Positions 33,552 through 42,727 of a stretch of DNA of 64,000 nt are shown piece by piece. This stretch comes from Paenalicyclobacillus ferrooxydans (GTDB lineage: Bacteria; Bacillota; Bacilli; Alicyclobacillales; Alicyclobacillaceae). The notes under the pieces were generated by a model. It saw only the letters and a program-made list of their open reading frames with translations. It made no database searches and was not told the DNA's origin. The DNA is taken from contig NZ_LJCO01000011.1 in assembly GCF_001399675.1 (NCBI RefSeq), forward strand, positions 62,001-126,000, read 5' to 3'. Both the position numbers and the translations under genes were made by a program. Within the stretch, counting starts at the first letter, position 1. Every line of letters begins with the position of its first letter.

Positions 33552-34472
33552 TTAGCGGTGCTGCTCGTACGGGATACCATCGGCTGCCGGGGGCGTGCTC
33601 CGCCCGACAAGGCCGGCTAATGCCAGAATGGTGAGGACGTACGGCAACATGCCAAGCAGGTTGGACGATACATTAAAGCTCTGCAGGGCGATACCAAGTG
33701 CTGTCGCGAATCCAAACAGAAGCGATGCACCAAATGCGCCAAACGGCGTCCATTTGCCGAAAATCATCGCGGCCAAGGCGATGTACCCACGACCGTTTGT
33801 CATGTTCACATCGAAGGAATGCAGGATGCCAATCGACAGATATGCACCGCCCAGCGCGGAAAGCAGACCGCCGATAATGACTCCGGTGTACCGCAGTCGA
33901 CTCACGCTGAGGCCAGCGGTATCAGCTGCGAGTGGATTTTCGCCGACGGAACGAATCCGCAGGCCGAGCCGCGTGTAGAAGAGAAACCAGTGTGACACGA
34001 TGACAATCACAATCATGATGTACACGAGCACGCTTTGGTCGTTGAAAACACCGCTCAGGAATGGCATGGATTTGAGCCACGGTAAGTGAACTGTCGGCAA
34101 ACTCGGCGTATTCGCGGGTGTGCCGTTGAATCCAAATACGGTGTCAAGCAAGAATGCAGTCAGGCCTGCGGCAAAAATGTTGACTGCCATTCCGAGCACG
34201 ACTTGATCGGCAGCGAGTCGAATCGCGGCCCAAGCGAAGATGGCAGAGATGACACCGCCCATCAGCATACCGAACAACAAACCGAGCCAAGCGCTGTTTG
34301 TCCAGTAGGAAAATGCCACGGCGAAAAACGCGCCAATCAGCATAATGCCTTCCATTGCGATGTTCACGACACCGCTGCGTTCGGAAAATGTACCGCCAAT
34401 CGCTGGAAGGGCAAGCGGTGTTGCCATGGCCAGCGTAGCAAACCACAGTTGAGGATTAGCAAGGACACTCAT
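33552..34472 (-). CDS. nucleoside ABC transporter permease (NupQ-like)
   Basis: The 306-residue permease is hydrophobic with about eight to nine spans and the GTFSERSGVVNIAMEGIML opening typical of BMP-associated branched-chain-type permeases. The ATG overlaps the upstream permease's stop (ATGA). It is the last gene of a four-gene minus-strand operon: BMP lipoprotein, ATPase, two permeases. Confidence 0.9.
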   Translation of the reverse strand: MSVLANPQLWFATLAMATPLALPAIGGTFSERSGVVNIAMEGIMLIGAFFAVAFSYWTNSAWLGLLFGMLMGGVISAIFAWAAIRLAADQVVLGMAVNIFAAGLTAFLLDTVFGFNGTPANTPSLPTVHLPWLKSMPFLSGVFNDQSVLVYIMIVIVIVSHWFLFYTRLGLRIRSVGENPLAADTAGLSVSRLRYTGVIIGGLLSALGGAYLSIGILHSFDVNMTNGRGYIALAAMIFGKWTPFGAFGASLLFGFATALGIALQSFNVSSNLLGMLPYVLTILALAGLVGRSTPPAADGIPYEQHR

Positions 34473-35557
34473 CCGTCTGTTCGACCTCCTTCCGGGAGGG
34501 AGACTTGTAGTCGTCCACTCTTGCGACGCCGGTACCACGTGAGTGCCATCGGGATCAGGCGTTCCGCTGCAACAAAGAAGATGATGAGCCCTGTCAGGAC
34601 ATCTGTCAGGCTCTGAGGAATCCCAGAGACGAGCTGCATGTTCTGACTGCCAGTACTCAGGGCAGAGAAAAAGATACCCGCCAAGATGACGCCAAACGGG
34701 TTGTTGCGCGCGAGCAAGGCTACAACGATAGCGGTGTAACCGTAACCGGAACTAAAGCTCTGTGTCAGTCGATGGTCTTGGGACAACATCTGGACTGCGC
34801 CAGCAAGTCCGGCAAGCACACCGCTGAAGCCGAGTGCAAGCACTGTGTAAAGCGGCACGTTCATGCCAGCGTAGCGGGCAGCAAATTGGTTGGACCCAAC
34901 AGCGCGCAACTGAAAGCCAAACGTTGTGTGAAAGAGAATCCACCAGACAACCACCGCTGCAACAATGGCAATGGCGAAGCCCCACGTCAATTGGGAGTTT
35001 GGAATAATAGAACCGAGCCAAGCATTCTGTGCCACTGCAGGTGACTGCGGTTGGTATCCCTTTTCAAGCATCGGGCCGCCCGGCTCAATGCAGTACTGCG
35101 CAAACAGAATGCCGATGTAGCTGAGCATCATCGTGGTGATGACCTCGTGCGCGCCGCGATAGGCTTTGAGCAGACCTGGGATGATGCCGCCCCACAGACC
35201 GCCGACAACCATGGCGACAACGAGCATGAAAATCAGGTGGAGAAACCCGGGCATCCCTTTGAAATGGTACCCAATCCACACCGCTGCGACAGTCGCAATC
35301 CAGTACTGGCCTTCTGCCCCGATATTGAACAAGCCGGCCCGAAAGGCCACGGCAATTCCAAGCCCTGCAAGAATGAGCGGCACCGAACCTGCCAAGGTAT
35401 TGCCCAGCGGAATGGCTCCGCCAAACGCACCGCTGATGAGCGAACCGTACACCTGCAAGGGGTTGTAACCGATAGCGGCTGCAATGATGCCGCCAATGAT
35501 GATGGCGATGAGGGAGGCTAAAACTGGTGTCCCAATCGCTCGCCAGACACTCTTCAT
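34469..35557 (-). CDS. nucleoside ABC transporter permease (NupP-like)
   Basis: The 362-residue partner permease carries the GLFNIGAEGQYWIA motif of this family and about nine to ten spans. It overlaps both neighbours by four bases, so three genes of the operon are translationally coupled. With the other permease it forms the membrane channel of the importer. Confidence 0.9.
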   Translation of the reverse strand: MKSVWRAIGTPVLASLIAIIIGGIIAAAIGYNPLQVYGSLISGAFGGAIPLGNTLAGSVPLILAGLGIAVAFRAGLFNIGAEGQYWIATVAAVWIGYHFKGMPGFLHLIFMLVVAMVVGGLWGGIIPGLLKAYRGAHEVITTMMLSYIGILFAQYCIEPGGPMLEKGYQPQSPAVAQNAWLGSIIPNSQLTWGFAIAIVAAVVVWWILFHTTFGFQLRAVGSNQFAARYAGMNVPLYTVLALGFSGVLAGLAGAVQMLSQDHRLTQSFSSGYGYTAIVVALLARNNPFGVILAGIFFSALSTGSQNMQLVSGIPQSLTDVLTGLIIFFVAAERLIPMALTWYRRRKSGRLQVSLPEGGRTDG

Positions 35558-37086
35558 ACGCGTTCACCCCTTGTCTCAGCCGTGCTCTTGACACCGGTCA
35601 TCAAAAGGCCGAGTTGTTCACGGGTCGCTGAATCCCCGTCCACGATATCGACGATGCGACCGTCATGGATGACGGCGATCCGATCGGACAAACTCAGGAT
35701 CTCATCCAACTCGAGCGAGACGAGGAGGATCCCTTTGCCGTTGTCTCGCAGACGCAGCAGTTGGCGGTGGATGCCCTCAATGGCTCCGACGTCAAGTCCG
35801 CGGGTCGGCTGAACCGCGATGAGTAAGCGCGGATCGCGGCTGACTTCCCGGGCAAGGATCACTTTTTGCTGATTGCCGCCTGAGAGCTCGCCTGCCTTAC
35901 GGTCTGCGTCCGCGGGGCGCACGTCAAACTCCCGAATCAAGCGCTCGGCGTATGCGCGGGCTGCACGGTAATTGATAGCCCCAGATTTGCTGTAGGGCGA
36001 CTTGTGGAAATCTCGAAGGATTATGTTTTCCACCAAATCGAAGTCGAGGACGAGTCCGTCCCGCTGACGATCCTGGGGAACGTAGGCAATACCGAGTTCC
36101 GTCCGGTCAAACGGTCGCACCCGCGTGATGTCCTGACCCGCCAAGTGAATGCTGCCGGCCGTCGTCGGCAAGAGTCCTGCGACAGCCTCGACGAGTTCAG
36201 ATTGTCCGTTCCCGTCAATTCCGGCAAGACCGAGGATCTCTCCTTCGGAAACCGTCAAGGACAAGTCGCGAATTCGTTCATGACGGCTTGCATCCCGGAC
36301 GTGAATCCCTCGCAACTCAAGTAACTTGTTCCCGAGCTGAATGGGGTTCTTCTGCACGCGCAAAACGACATCTCGACCGACCATCAGGTTGGCGAGGTCT
36401 TGCGGCGTAGCATCGCCAATGGGGAGCGTTTCCACCGTCTTGCCTGCACGCATGACAGTAACGACGTCAGCAATCTCGCGAACTTCATCAAGTTTATGGC
36501 TAATGAAAACAATGGGAATGCCCTCAGCTTTGAGGTGTCCGACGATCTCGAACAACTCTCTTGTCTCCTGCGGGGTTAAGAGCGCTGTCGGTTCGTCAAG
36601 GATGAGCAGCTTTGCTCGGCGGTACAAGACCTTCAAGATTTCCACTCGCTGTTGAAGTCCGACAGATAAGTCGGCGACCCGTCGCGTCGGATCGACCTGA
36701 AGCTTATATTGATCCGATATCTGCTGCACGCGGCGAACAGCTTCTTTGCGATTGTACTGAATGCCGCCAGGTTCGTCGCCTAGCACGATATTCTCCGCTA
36801 CAGACAACGCGGGAATCAGCATAAAGTGTTGGTGAACCATCCCGATGCCTGACCGGATGGCATCTCTCGGACTCGAAAACTCAACCTGTTTGCCTTCCAG
36901 CAGGATTTGACCGCTGGTCGGCTGATAAAGTCCGTAAATCATGTTCATTAATGTGGACTTTCCTGCGCCATTCTCGCCGAGGATGGCGTGCACCTCGCCG
37001 GACTTCACCGTCAGGTTGACTCCGTCGTTGGCCTTAACGCCGGGAAAGTGCTTTTTTAAATCAATCACTTCGAGGAAGTGTGTCAT
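35554..37086 (-). CDS. nucleoside ABC transporter ATPase, two nucleotide-binding domains (NupO-like)
   Basis: The 510-residue protein has two ATPase domains: Walker A GENGAGKST with signature LSVGLQQR and Walker B LLILDEPTA in the first half, and a second domain with GIDGNGQSE as a degenerate Walker A and signature LSGGNQQK. That tandem layout is usual for sugar/nucleoside-type importers. ATG lies six bases after GGAGGTCGCAA. A hairpin between this gene and the binding-protein gene probably attenuates transcription. Confidence 0.93.
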   Translation of the reverse strand: MTHFLEVIDLKKHFPGVKANDGVNLTVKSGEVHAILGENGAGKSTLMNMIYGLYQPTSGQILLEGKQVEFSSPRDAIRSGIGMVHQHFMLIPALSVAENIVLGDEPGGIQYNRKEAVRRVQQISDQYKLQVDPTRRVADLSVGLQQRVEILKVLYRRAKLLILDEPTALLTPQETRELFEIVGHLKAEGIPIVFISHKLDEVREIADVVTVMRAGKTVETLPIGDATPQDLANLMVGRDVVLRVQKNPIQLGNKLLELRGIHVRDASRHERIRDLSLTVSEGEILGLAGIDGNGQSELVEAVAGLLPTTAGSIHLAGQDITRVRPFDRTELGIAYVPQDRQRDGLVLDFDLVENIILRDFHKSPYSKSGAINYRAARAYAERLIREFDVRPADADRKAGELSGGNQQKVILAREVSRDPRLLIAVQPTRGLDVGAIEGIHRQLLRLRDNGKGILLVSLELDEILSLSDRIAVIHDGRIVDIVDGDSATREQLGLLMTGVKSTAETRGERV

Positions 37087-37110
37087 TTGCGACCTCCTCA
37101 ATCCCGGACA

Positions 37111-37145
37111 AGGGCAACCCGAACCACTGCCGGCTCGGGTTGCCA
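37111..37145 (-). terminator. attenuator hairpin between binding protein and ATPase genes
   Basis: GGCAACCCGA and TCGGGTTGCC form a 10-bp stem around a 12-nt loop without a T run. Such leaky hairpins usually keep the binding-protein transcript in excess. Confidence 0.6.
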
Positions 37146-37185
37146 CTCGACCAAGAATGACTGTCATATATGCTCGTACTTTGAA

Positions 37186-38238
37186 TTATTTCATCGTGGC
37201 CGAAACAGTGATCGATCCGTTGATGATCTGCTGCTCAAGGTTGTTCACTTGTGTGATGACACTCTTCGGCACAGCACTGTTCGGGGTTGCGATACCAACG
37301 CCGCCGTTTTTCAGGTTGAAGTACTGGATCCCTGACTGGAACTTGTTGTTCATGGCTTGTTTGATGACGTCGTAAGTAGCTGTGTCGACGCCTTTGGTCG
37401 CGCTCGTGATGACGGTCGCAGGAGCCAAGTAGTTCTGATCAGCGTCAACACCGATGGCGTACACGCCAGCGCTTTGGGCAGCGTCAATCGATCCGATACC
37501 GGTTCCGCCGGCAACAGGGAAGATGATGTCTGCACCTTGGGAGATTTCTGCCTGGGCAATCTGGCTGCCCAGTGCCTGGTCACTAAAGCTGTTCGCCCAC
37601 TTCACGAGGATGGTTGCACCTGGGTCGGTTTTTTGAACGCCCTGTTGAAAACCAGCTATGTAGGATGTGACAGGCGGGATCTGCTGACCGCCGACAACGC
37701 CGAGCACATTCTTATTGTTGATGCCTTTCAGTCCTGTTTGTTTCTCCATCAGACCCGCCATCGCTCCGACGAGATAACCGCATTGTTCTGTGTTAAAAAT
37801 AGCGCTGGTGACGTTTGACATGCCCGTAATCGGATCGTCGATAATCAAGAACTTTGTCTTCGGATATTCTTTGGCAACCTGTTTGACAGCACCGTCCATC
37901 AAGAAGCCGACAGCGATGACCAATTGGTACCCGTTTTGAGCAAAGTTCTGCAAGTTCGGAACGTAGTCACTTGCTTGTGTAGATTGCACCACCTTGCCAG
38001 TAATGCCGAAGTCCTTCTCGGCCTTGGTCAGACCGACGTCTGCCAAGTGGTTAAAGCCATGGTCATTGAGCCCGCCAGTATCAGTCACGAGTCCGACCTT
38101 AAAGCTTGCGTGCGCACTGCTTCCCGTTGTGCCTGCGTTGTTCGTCGTGGAAGTGGAGTTGTTTGGTGTACCGCACCCCGCGACGAGTGCCCCCATGGTT
38201 AAAACCGCGAGGGACGACGCCATTATCTTTCTGTGCAC
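37186..38238 (-). CDS. BMP/PnrA-type nucleoside-binding lipoprotein
   Basis: A 350-residue lipoprotein (signal ending LTMGALVAGCG) of the BMP/PnrA family, with the characteristic VGLVTDTGGLNDHGFN opening. Characterised members bind purine nucleosides, so nucleoside uptake is the likely job of the operon. GTG at 38238 follows AAGGGAGGT by eight bases; the longer frame to 38373 has no supported start. A low-complexity Ser/Thr/Asn linker follows the lipidated cysteine. Confidence 0.92.
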   Translation of the reverse strand: MHRKIMASSLAVLTMGALVAGCGTPNNSTSTTNNAGTTGSSAHASFKVGLVTDTGGLNDHGFNHLADVGLTKAEKDFGITGKVVQSTQASDYVPNLQNFAQNGYQLVIAVGFLMDGAVKQVAKEYPKTKFLIIDDPITGMSNVTSAIFNTEQCGYLVGAMAGLMEKQTGLKGINNKNVLGVVGGQQIPPVTSYIAGFQQGVQKTDPGATILVKWANSFSDQALGSQIAQAEISQGADIIFPVAGGTGIGSIDAAQSAGVYAIGVDADQNYLAPATVITSATKGVDTATYDVIKQAMNNKFQSGIQYFNLKNGGVGIATPNSAVPKSVITQVNNLEQQIINGSITVSATMK

Positions 38239-38501
38239 AAAAAAACCTCCCTTTGAGAACTGTTGCTTCTGATGAGAACTGATGCCTTCAGAGGTATTTA
38301 CCGCCAAGGCAGATTTAACACAATCGTAGATGTTCGCCCAATCCTGAAAAATCCCTGCCGTTATTCTGCGCAATTCGACAAATTTCTTACGAACAATATC
38401 AGCATTCGTCCACTCGTTTCCGGAGCTTCTTGCACTGACTGTTAGGTGAGGCGCTTTACAACTTCTCTTTCATGTCTATTGACGAAATGGAGGATCGACC
38501 A

Positions 38502-38975
38502 TTGAGCCTACAGCCACAACAAATCCTGCTTTACGCAGCAACTGCGCACGACTTTCAAATCGCACTCGGGGCAGCAGCAGCCAACGAGATCCCGATTTCT
38601 CAGGTTACAGGAAATTACAATGCCGCGTGGGTTACGTTGACGGCAGGTCAACACCTTGTCATTGCTGTTGGGGGTGCAGCACTTTACGCGCTGGCGTCCA
38701 ATCCGTGCGGCTGGAGTAATCCCGCAGGAACTGGCGCTGGAGAAACTCCGTTTACCACAATTGCAGCACCAACGGACACGTTGCCAGGGCCAAACCACTT
38801 TGTCAACGCAGCGGGCTATCTGGCCCAGGACACCTATCTTGCGGCAGCGGTCCTGTCGTACTATGCACTGCACGGGACATATCCGTATGACATGCAGCCA
38901 CTGCCAAAGCTTCTGACGCCGATTCACGAATGTGCCCCTGGCGCAGAAAGTAATGTAGTGATTTCTGTCGGATGA
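38502..38975 (+). CDS. protein with a shared unnamed domain, stand-alone copy
   Basis: The 157-residue protein is essentially one domain, with patterns YAA-x-x-HDFQIALGAAA, GNYNAAWVTLTAGQ, VIAVGGAA, NPCGWSNPA and HFVNAAG. The same patterns open the next protein. No signal peptide. TTG at 38502 is eight bases after GGAGG, so I prefer it to ATG at 38472 or 38487. I do not recognise the family; VIAVGGAA suggests a small alpha/beta fold. Confidence 0.7.
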   Translation: MSLQPQQILLYAATAHDFQIALGAAAANEIPISQVTGNYNAAWVTLTAGQHLVIAVGGAALYALASNPCGWSNPAGTGAGETPFTTIAAPTDTLPGPNHFVNAAGYLAQDTYLAAAVLSYYALHGTYPYDMQPLPKLLTPIHECAPGAESNVVISVG

Positions 38976-39009
38976 GGTTCGTCTTGAAAAATACCCGAAA
39001 GGAGTGATC

Positions 39010-40173
39010 ATGGAGATGCCTCTCGACTCAACCAAAATCATGCTTTACGCAGCTGGTCAGCACGATTTTCAGATTGCTCTCGGAGCCGCGGCGATGTCAG
39101 GCATTTCGCACAGTCAAATCATGGGGGATTTCACAACCGCGTGGAACGCCGTTGCCAGCGGGCAAAAGATGGTGATTGCTGTGGGGGGTGCTGCAGTGAA
39201 CGCCCTCTACTACAACCCCTGCGGCTGGAGCAATCCGGCCAACCAACCCGGTGGACACACCCCCTTCATCATGATCAATACCCCGCTCGACACCATGCCC
39301 GGCGCAAACTACTTTGTGAACGCTGCAGGTGTGTCCGCCCTTGACACGCTGCAGATTGCATCTGCGCGTGTTTATTACGCGGTGACGGGTCGAACACCGA
39401 CGGCCTTCACAACTGTCCCGAAGGTGCTGACACCAGCAGAGCGTTGCGTCGGGTCGCCGAACCTGCCAAACCCGCTGTTGCTGACATCTGCAGGAACCGG
39501 AGGTTCTTCATCAGGAGGGCACACCGGACCCTACTACGGTGTCGATTCAGCAGCACAAGTTACGTCCACATTTTACGATTGTGTTGTCTCACAATACGGA
39601 AAACCGGACTTCTGGGGACGCTACCTGACACGTGTTTCCGGCGTGAGTGACGGGCTGACCAGTTCTGAGGTGTCCTTCCTGCACAGCAAAGGCGTGAAGA
39701 TACTGCCAATCTTCAATGGGTTTAGTCAAGCAACTGGGTTGTCGAACGGCCAACAGGACGCTCATATGGCGATTGCTGCGGCGAAGGCACTCGGTGTACC
39801 GAATGGGACTGCGTTGTTCGCGGATGTGGAAGTGACGTACGCGGTTGATTCAGCCTGGATTGAAGGGTACGTAGAAACCATACTTCAGTCTCCTTATCTG
39901 CCTGGTATCTACGCGAACCCTGTGACCGGATCGTTCAACTCGGCGTATTGCGCCGCTCTTTCGGCGAACAGCGCTATGAAGCAGACCATCATCTGGAGCA
40001 ATGAACGGGAACCGGGAGTCACATCGAAGTCGAAAGCTCCGGCGTGGAACCCTGCTGTGCCAACGTGTCCCGCAACCGTAGAGGTTTGGCAGTTCGGTGA
40101 AAATGGGAACGCATGCAGTGCAGGGGTCGATACGAACTTGGCTTTGCCAGCGGGCTATTCGAAATTTTGGTAG
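39010..40173 (+). CDS. shared unnamed domain fused to DUF1906 (glycoside hydrolase-like)
   Basis: The 387-residue protein repeats the domain of the preceding gene (residues about 8-150, including HDFQIALGAAA and NPCGWSNPA), then after a Gly/Ser linker has a C-terminal DUF1906 domain (YYGVDSAAQVTSTFYDC, KPDFWGRYLTR, FADVEVTYAVD). DUF1906 is a TIM-barrel domain related to Rv2525c, predicted to act on peptidoglycan. No Sec signal is seen, so spore-associated or non-classical export is possible. A short spacer and shared domain suggest one operon with the gene upstream. Start ATG 39010 follows AAAGGAG. Confidence 0.78.
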   Translation: MEMPLDSTKIMLYAAGQHDFQIALGAAAMSGISHSQIMGDFTTAWNAVASGQKMVIAVGGAAVNALYYNPCGWSNPANQPGGHTPFIMINTPLDTMPGANYFVNAAGVSALDTLQIASARVYYAVTGRTPTAFTTVPKVLTPAERCVGSPNLPNPLLLTSAGTGGSSSGGHTGPYYGVDSAAQVTSTFYDCVVSQYGKPDFWGRYLTRVSGVSDGLTSSEVSFLHSKGVKILPIFNGFSQATGLSNGQQDAHMAIAAAKALGVPNGTALFADVEVTYAVDSAWIEGYVETILQSPYLPGIYANPVTGSFNSAYCAALSANSAMKQTIIWSNEREPGVTSKSKAPAWNPAVPTCPATVEVWQFGENGNACSAGVDTNLALPAGYSKFW

Positions 40174-40294
40174 CCGTCCAAAGAAAAATCGACAGCGTCC
40201 TGCATAAACTGATCTACGGTCTGGTTAAATCCTGGTTACGCCGGAGGTTTATCCAGACCAACGAACTCGAGCCATAATTGGGAGGGGTCCGTTG

Positions 40295-41689
40295 GTGGAA
40301 TCAGGCAGTAGACCGGAAGGTGCAGGAAACAAGGGGCTGAGGCGTGCTTTAAACAGTCGCCAGATTCAGATGTTGGCGATTGGCGGAGTCATTGGTGTCG
40401 GATTGTTTTACGGGGCTTCACTATCGGTGAAGATTGCAGGACCTGCCGTTCTCATTGGGTTTATCATCTGTGGTGCCATCGCGGGGATTGTCATGCGGGC
40501 CCTCGGGGAAATGACCGTCGACCGGCCGGTGTCCGGTTCGTTTCGTGAGTACGCCGAAACGCACCTCGGACGCGGTGTTGGTTTTGTGACGGGTTGGATG
40601 TGGTGGTTTTTCTGGACAGCGACGGTCATGTCGGAATTGGCTGCCATCGGTAAACTGCTGCAGTTTTGGTTCCCAAATTTTCCGCCATGGATACCGGGAT
40701 TTGTAGCGCTCATTCTGTTTACGATATCGAACTTGTTGGCCGTCAAGGTGTTTGGAGAGCTTGAATACTGGTTTGCAGTATTGAAGGTCTTCGCTGTTGT
40801 ATTGTTCATGGTCTTCGGCCTCTTGATGATGATCACCGGTGTTTTTAACCACGGGCATGCCGTTGGGATTTCGTCTCTCTGGTCCTACGGCGGGTTCATG
40901 CCGAGCGGTTGGGCCGGGGTGTTTGCTTCCTTGTCATTGGTGGTGCAAGCGTACAGCGGAATTGAGACCCTTGCGGTTGAAGCGGGGGAGACGAAGAACC
41001 CGGTCAAGAACATTACGAAGGCATTTCGAGCTGTCACTTTTCGAATCCTTGTTTTGTACATTGGTTCCGTATTGATTATGCTCAGCGCGTTTCCCTGGAC
41101 CTATCTTACGTCGCACAGCGGAAGTCCGTACGTACTCTTGTTTGCTAAAGTTGGAATTCCAGTTGCTGCCACAGTTGTGAACCTCATCATTATCCTATCA
41201 GGCCTCTCATCGTGTAACACAGGACTGTATGGGGGCAGCCGCATGCTCTACAGTATGTCGGCCGAAAGCAAGCCGAACAGTCGCCTCGCTCGCCTGAATC
41301 GCAACCAGGTGCCACACGGTGCGGTCTGGCTGACCGCACTGATGATCTCGATAGGCACCCTCATCACGTATTTGGCTCCAAACTATGTATACATCTGGAT
41401 CACCAGTGCATCGGCTTTTGCGTCCCTGTGGACATGGGGCGTTATTTTAGTGTCCGAGCTTGTCTACCGGTCGAAGGCCAGAAGAGCCGGTGCAAGCGTG
41501 GCGATGCCGATGCCATGGTGGCCGACATTGCCCATCGTGGGTCTGATTCTGCTTGTGATCTCGTTTATCGCGATCATCACCTCTCCCTACACACGGGTCT
41601 CCGTTTGGTCTGGTCTGATTTGGCTGTTGTTGTTGGTGTTGTATTATGCCATTCGCGGCCGCAAGACCTATCACTCAAACATGACTTGA
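40295..41689 (+). CDS. amino-acid permease (APC superfamily)
   Basis: The protein has about twelve spans and the APC opening (IGGVIGVGLFYGASLSVKIAGPAVL), an EMTVDRPVSGSF segment and a GIETLAVEAGETKNP motif typical of basic, aromatic or GABA-type amino-acid transporters. Substrate cannot be fixed from sequence. GTG at 40295 (or TTG 40292) follows GGAGGGG. It converges on the CoA-binding gene. Confidence 0.9.
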   Translation: MESGSRPEGAGNKGLRRALNSRQIQMLAIGGVIGVGLFYGASLSVKIAGPAVLIGFIICGAIAGIVMRALGEMTVDRPVSGSFREYAETHLGRGVGFVTGWMWWFFWTATVMSELAAIGKLLQFWFPNFPPWIPGFVALILFTISNLLAVKVFGELEYWFAVLKVFAVVLFMVFGLLMMITGVFNHGHAVGISSLWSYGGFMPSGWAGVFASLSLVVQAYSGIETLAVEAGETKNPVKNITKAFRAVTFRILVLYIGSVLIMLSAFPWTYLTSHSGSPYVLLFAKVGIPVAATVVNLIIILSGLSSCNTGLYGGSRMLYSMSAESKPNSRLARLNRNQVPHGAVWLTALMISIGTLITYLAPNYVYIWITSASAFASLWTWGVILVSELVYRSKARRAGASVAMPMPWWPTLPIVGLILLVISFIAIITSPYTRVSVWSGLIWLLLLVLYYAIRGRKTYHSNMT

Positions 41690-41697
41690 TGTCTTGG

Positions 41698-42108
41698 TCA
41701 GATCAATCGTCTGTGCATGACTTTGATACAGAGGTCCATGACCAGGGTCTTGTTTGCAGCCTCAGCAATCCTTGCCGCTTCTTCATTGTAGACGCCAAGC
41801 TGCGCCCAAATGACGGGGGTCGATGTCTTCGCGGCTTCGCGAACCACATCCGGAAGGGCGTCACTTTTGCGAAAAACATCGATGATATCGACGGGCTCGG
41901 CAATATCTGAGATGGAAGGGTAGCATTTTTCGCCGAGAACCTCAGTCAGGTTCGGATTGACGGGTATGATGCGATACCCCAGTTTTTGCAGTTCCTCTGC
42001 AACTGCATAACTGTCTCGGGATTTGTTGTTGGACAGACCGACAACTGCAATGGACTTCGCTGACTGAAGGATGTCTTTCAGTTTCTCGTTCGACGGGTTT
42101 TGAAACAT
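41698..42108 (-). CDS. CoA-binding domain protein (YccU-like), copy 2
   Basis: A 136-residue CoA-binding protein with KSIAVVGLSNNKSRDSY and the conserved VIWAQLGVYNEEA segment; the family is related to the succinyl-CoA synthetase alpha N-terminal domain. The longer frame to 42165 is unlikely because GGAGGTCCCC precedes ATG 42108. As in the first copy at 11263, it lies downstream of a YjcZ-like gene with a GC-rich hairpin between. Confidence 0.88.
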   Translation of the reverse strand: MFQNPSNEKLKDILQSAKSIAVVGLSNNKSRDSYAVAEELQKLGYRIIPVNPNLTEVLGEKCYPSISDIAEPVDIIDVFRKSDALPDVVREAAKTSTPVIWAQLGVYNEEAARIAEAANKTLVMDLCIKVMHRRLI

Positions 42109-42223
42109 GAGGGGACCTCCTTTTTCCACATCGTACTCTCGTGTACGGAGCCCTGCAAATACCAAGTAGGTATCTTTGTCTGAGTGTGGTCATAAGTTTT
42201 GGATGACATCTTACACACAGGTG

Positions 42224-42251
42224 CAGCGAGGGCCCCGAAGGGCCCTCGCTG
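42224..42251 (-). terminator. GC-rich hairpin between YjcZ-like and CoA-binding genes
   Basis: CAGCGAGGGCCC and GGGCCCTCGCTG form a perfect 12-bp stem with a 4-nt loop; no T run follows on either side. Confidence 0.55.
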
Positions 42252-42317
42252 ACGCATTCAAACCATTTTCGCCAATTTAGTCAGGCAAGTCGTGTCACGT
42301 TGGTGAAGCTAGTGTTG

Positions 42318-42527
42318 TCACGGACTGCTTGGGCTTTCGTACCCGTAGCCGCCCATCATGTTCACGCCGCCCATCCCCATATGATGGTGAGTTGTATAGG
42401 CGGTGACTGCTACACCAGGCGCGGCCATTGGTGCCCCCATGTATCCAGGCACAAGCAAGAAGAACAACACAAAGATGATCAGGAACACTACCGCCCATCG
42501 CGTGTAACCACCGAAAACACCGTACAT
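42318..42527 (-). CDS. YjcZ-like sporulation peptide, copy 2
   Basis: The 69-residue product starts MYGVFGGYTRW and carries the same membrane helix as the 44-residue copy at 11886, then a longer Gly/Met/His-rich tail (HHHMGMGG). The tail could bind metal. Ribosome site: GGAGGGATGAAAG upstream of ATG. Confidence 0.75.
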   Translation of the reverse strand: MYGVFGGYTRWAVVFLIIFVLFFLLVPGYMGAPMAAPGVAVTAYTTHHHMGMGGVNMMGGYGYESPSSP

Positions 42528-42666
42528 CTTTCATCCCTCCTCCTGAGATACCTCATCAAATGATAGGACAAATGCCTGATGATACGGACATTTGCGGAAT
42601 ATCTCGAGGAACTTCCGGGCGATTGTATGCATAGGCGCAGGACAAACGACAGAGGTATTTCTGTGA

Positions 42667-42711
42667 ATGACAAACCTTAACCTCTGAGTTATACTGAATT
42701 AAAATACAAAC
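42667..42711 (+). promoter_or_regulatory. argC promoter and ARG-box operator
   Basis: A possible -35 ATGACA (42667-42672), 17-bp spacer and -10 TATACT (42690-42695) are followed by CTGAATTAAAATACAAAC (42694-42711), a good match to the ArgR/AhrC box. Confidence 0.75.
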
Positions 42712-42727
42712 ACGAGGATGTTTATAC

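Noticed and set aside
38239-38470. purine riboswitch before the nucleoside-transporter operon
   Set aside because: No match to the conserved three-way junction sequence was found on the minus strand.
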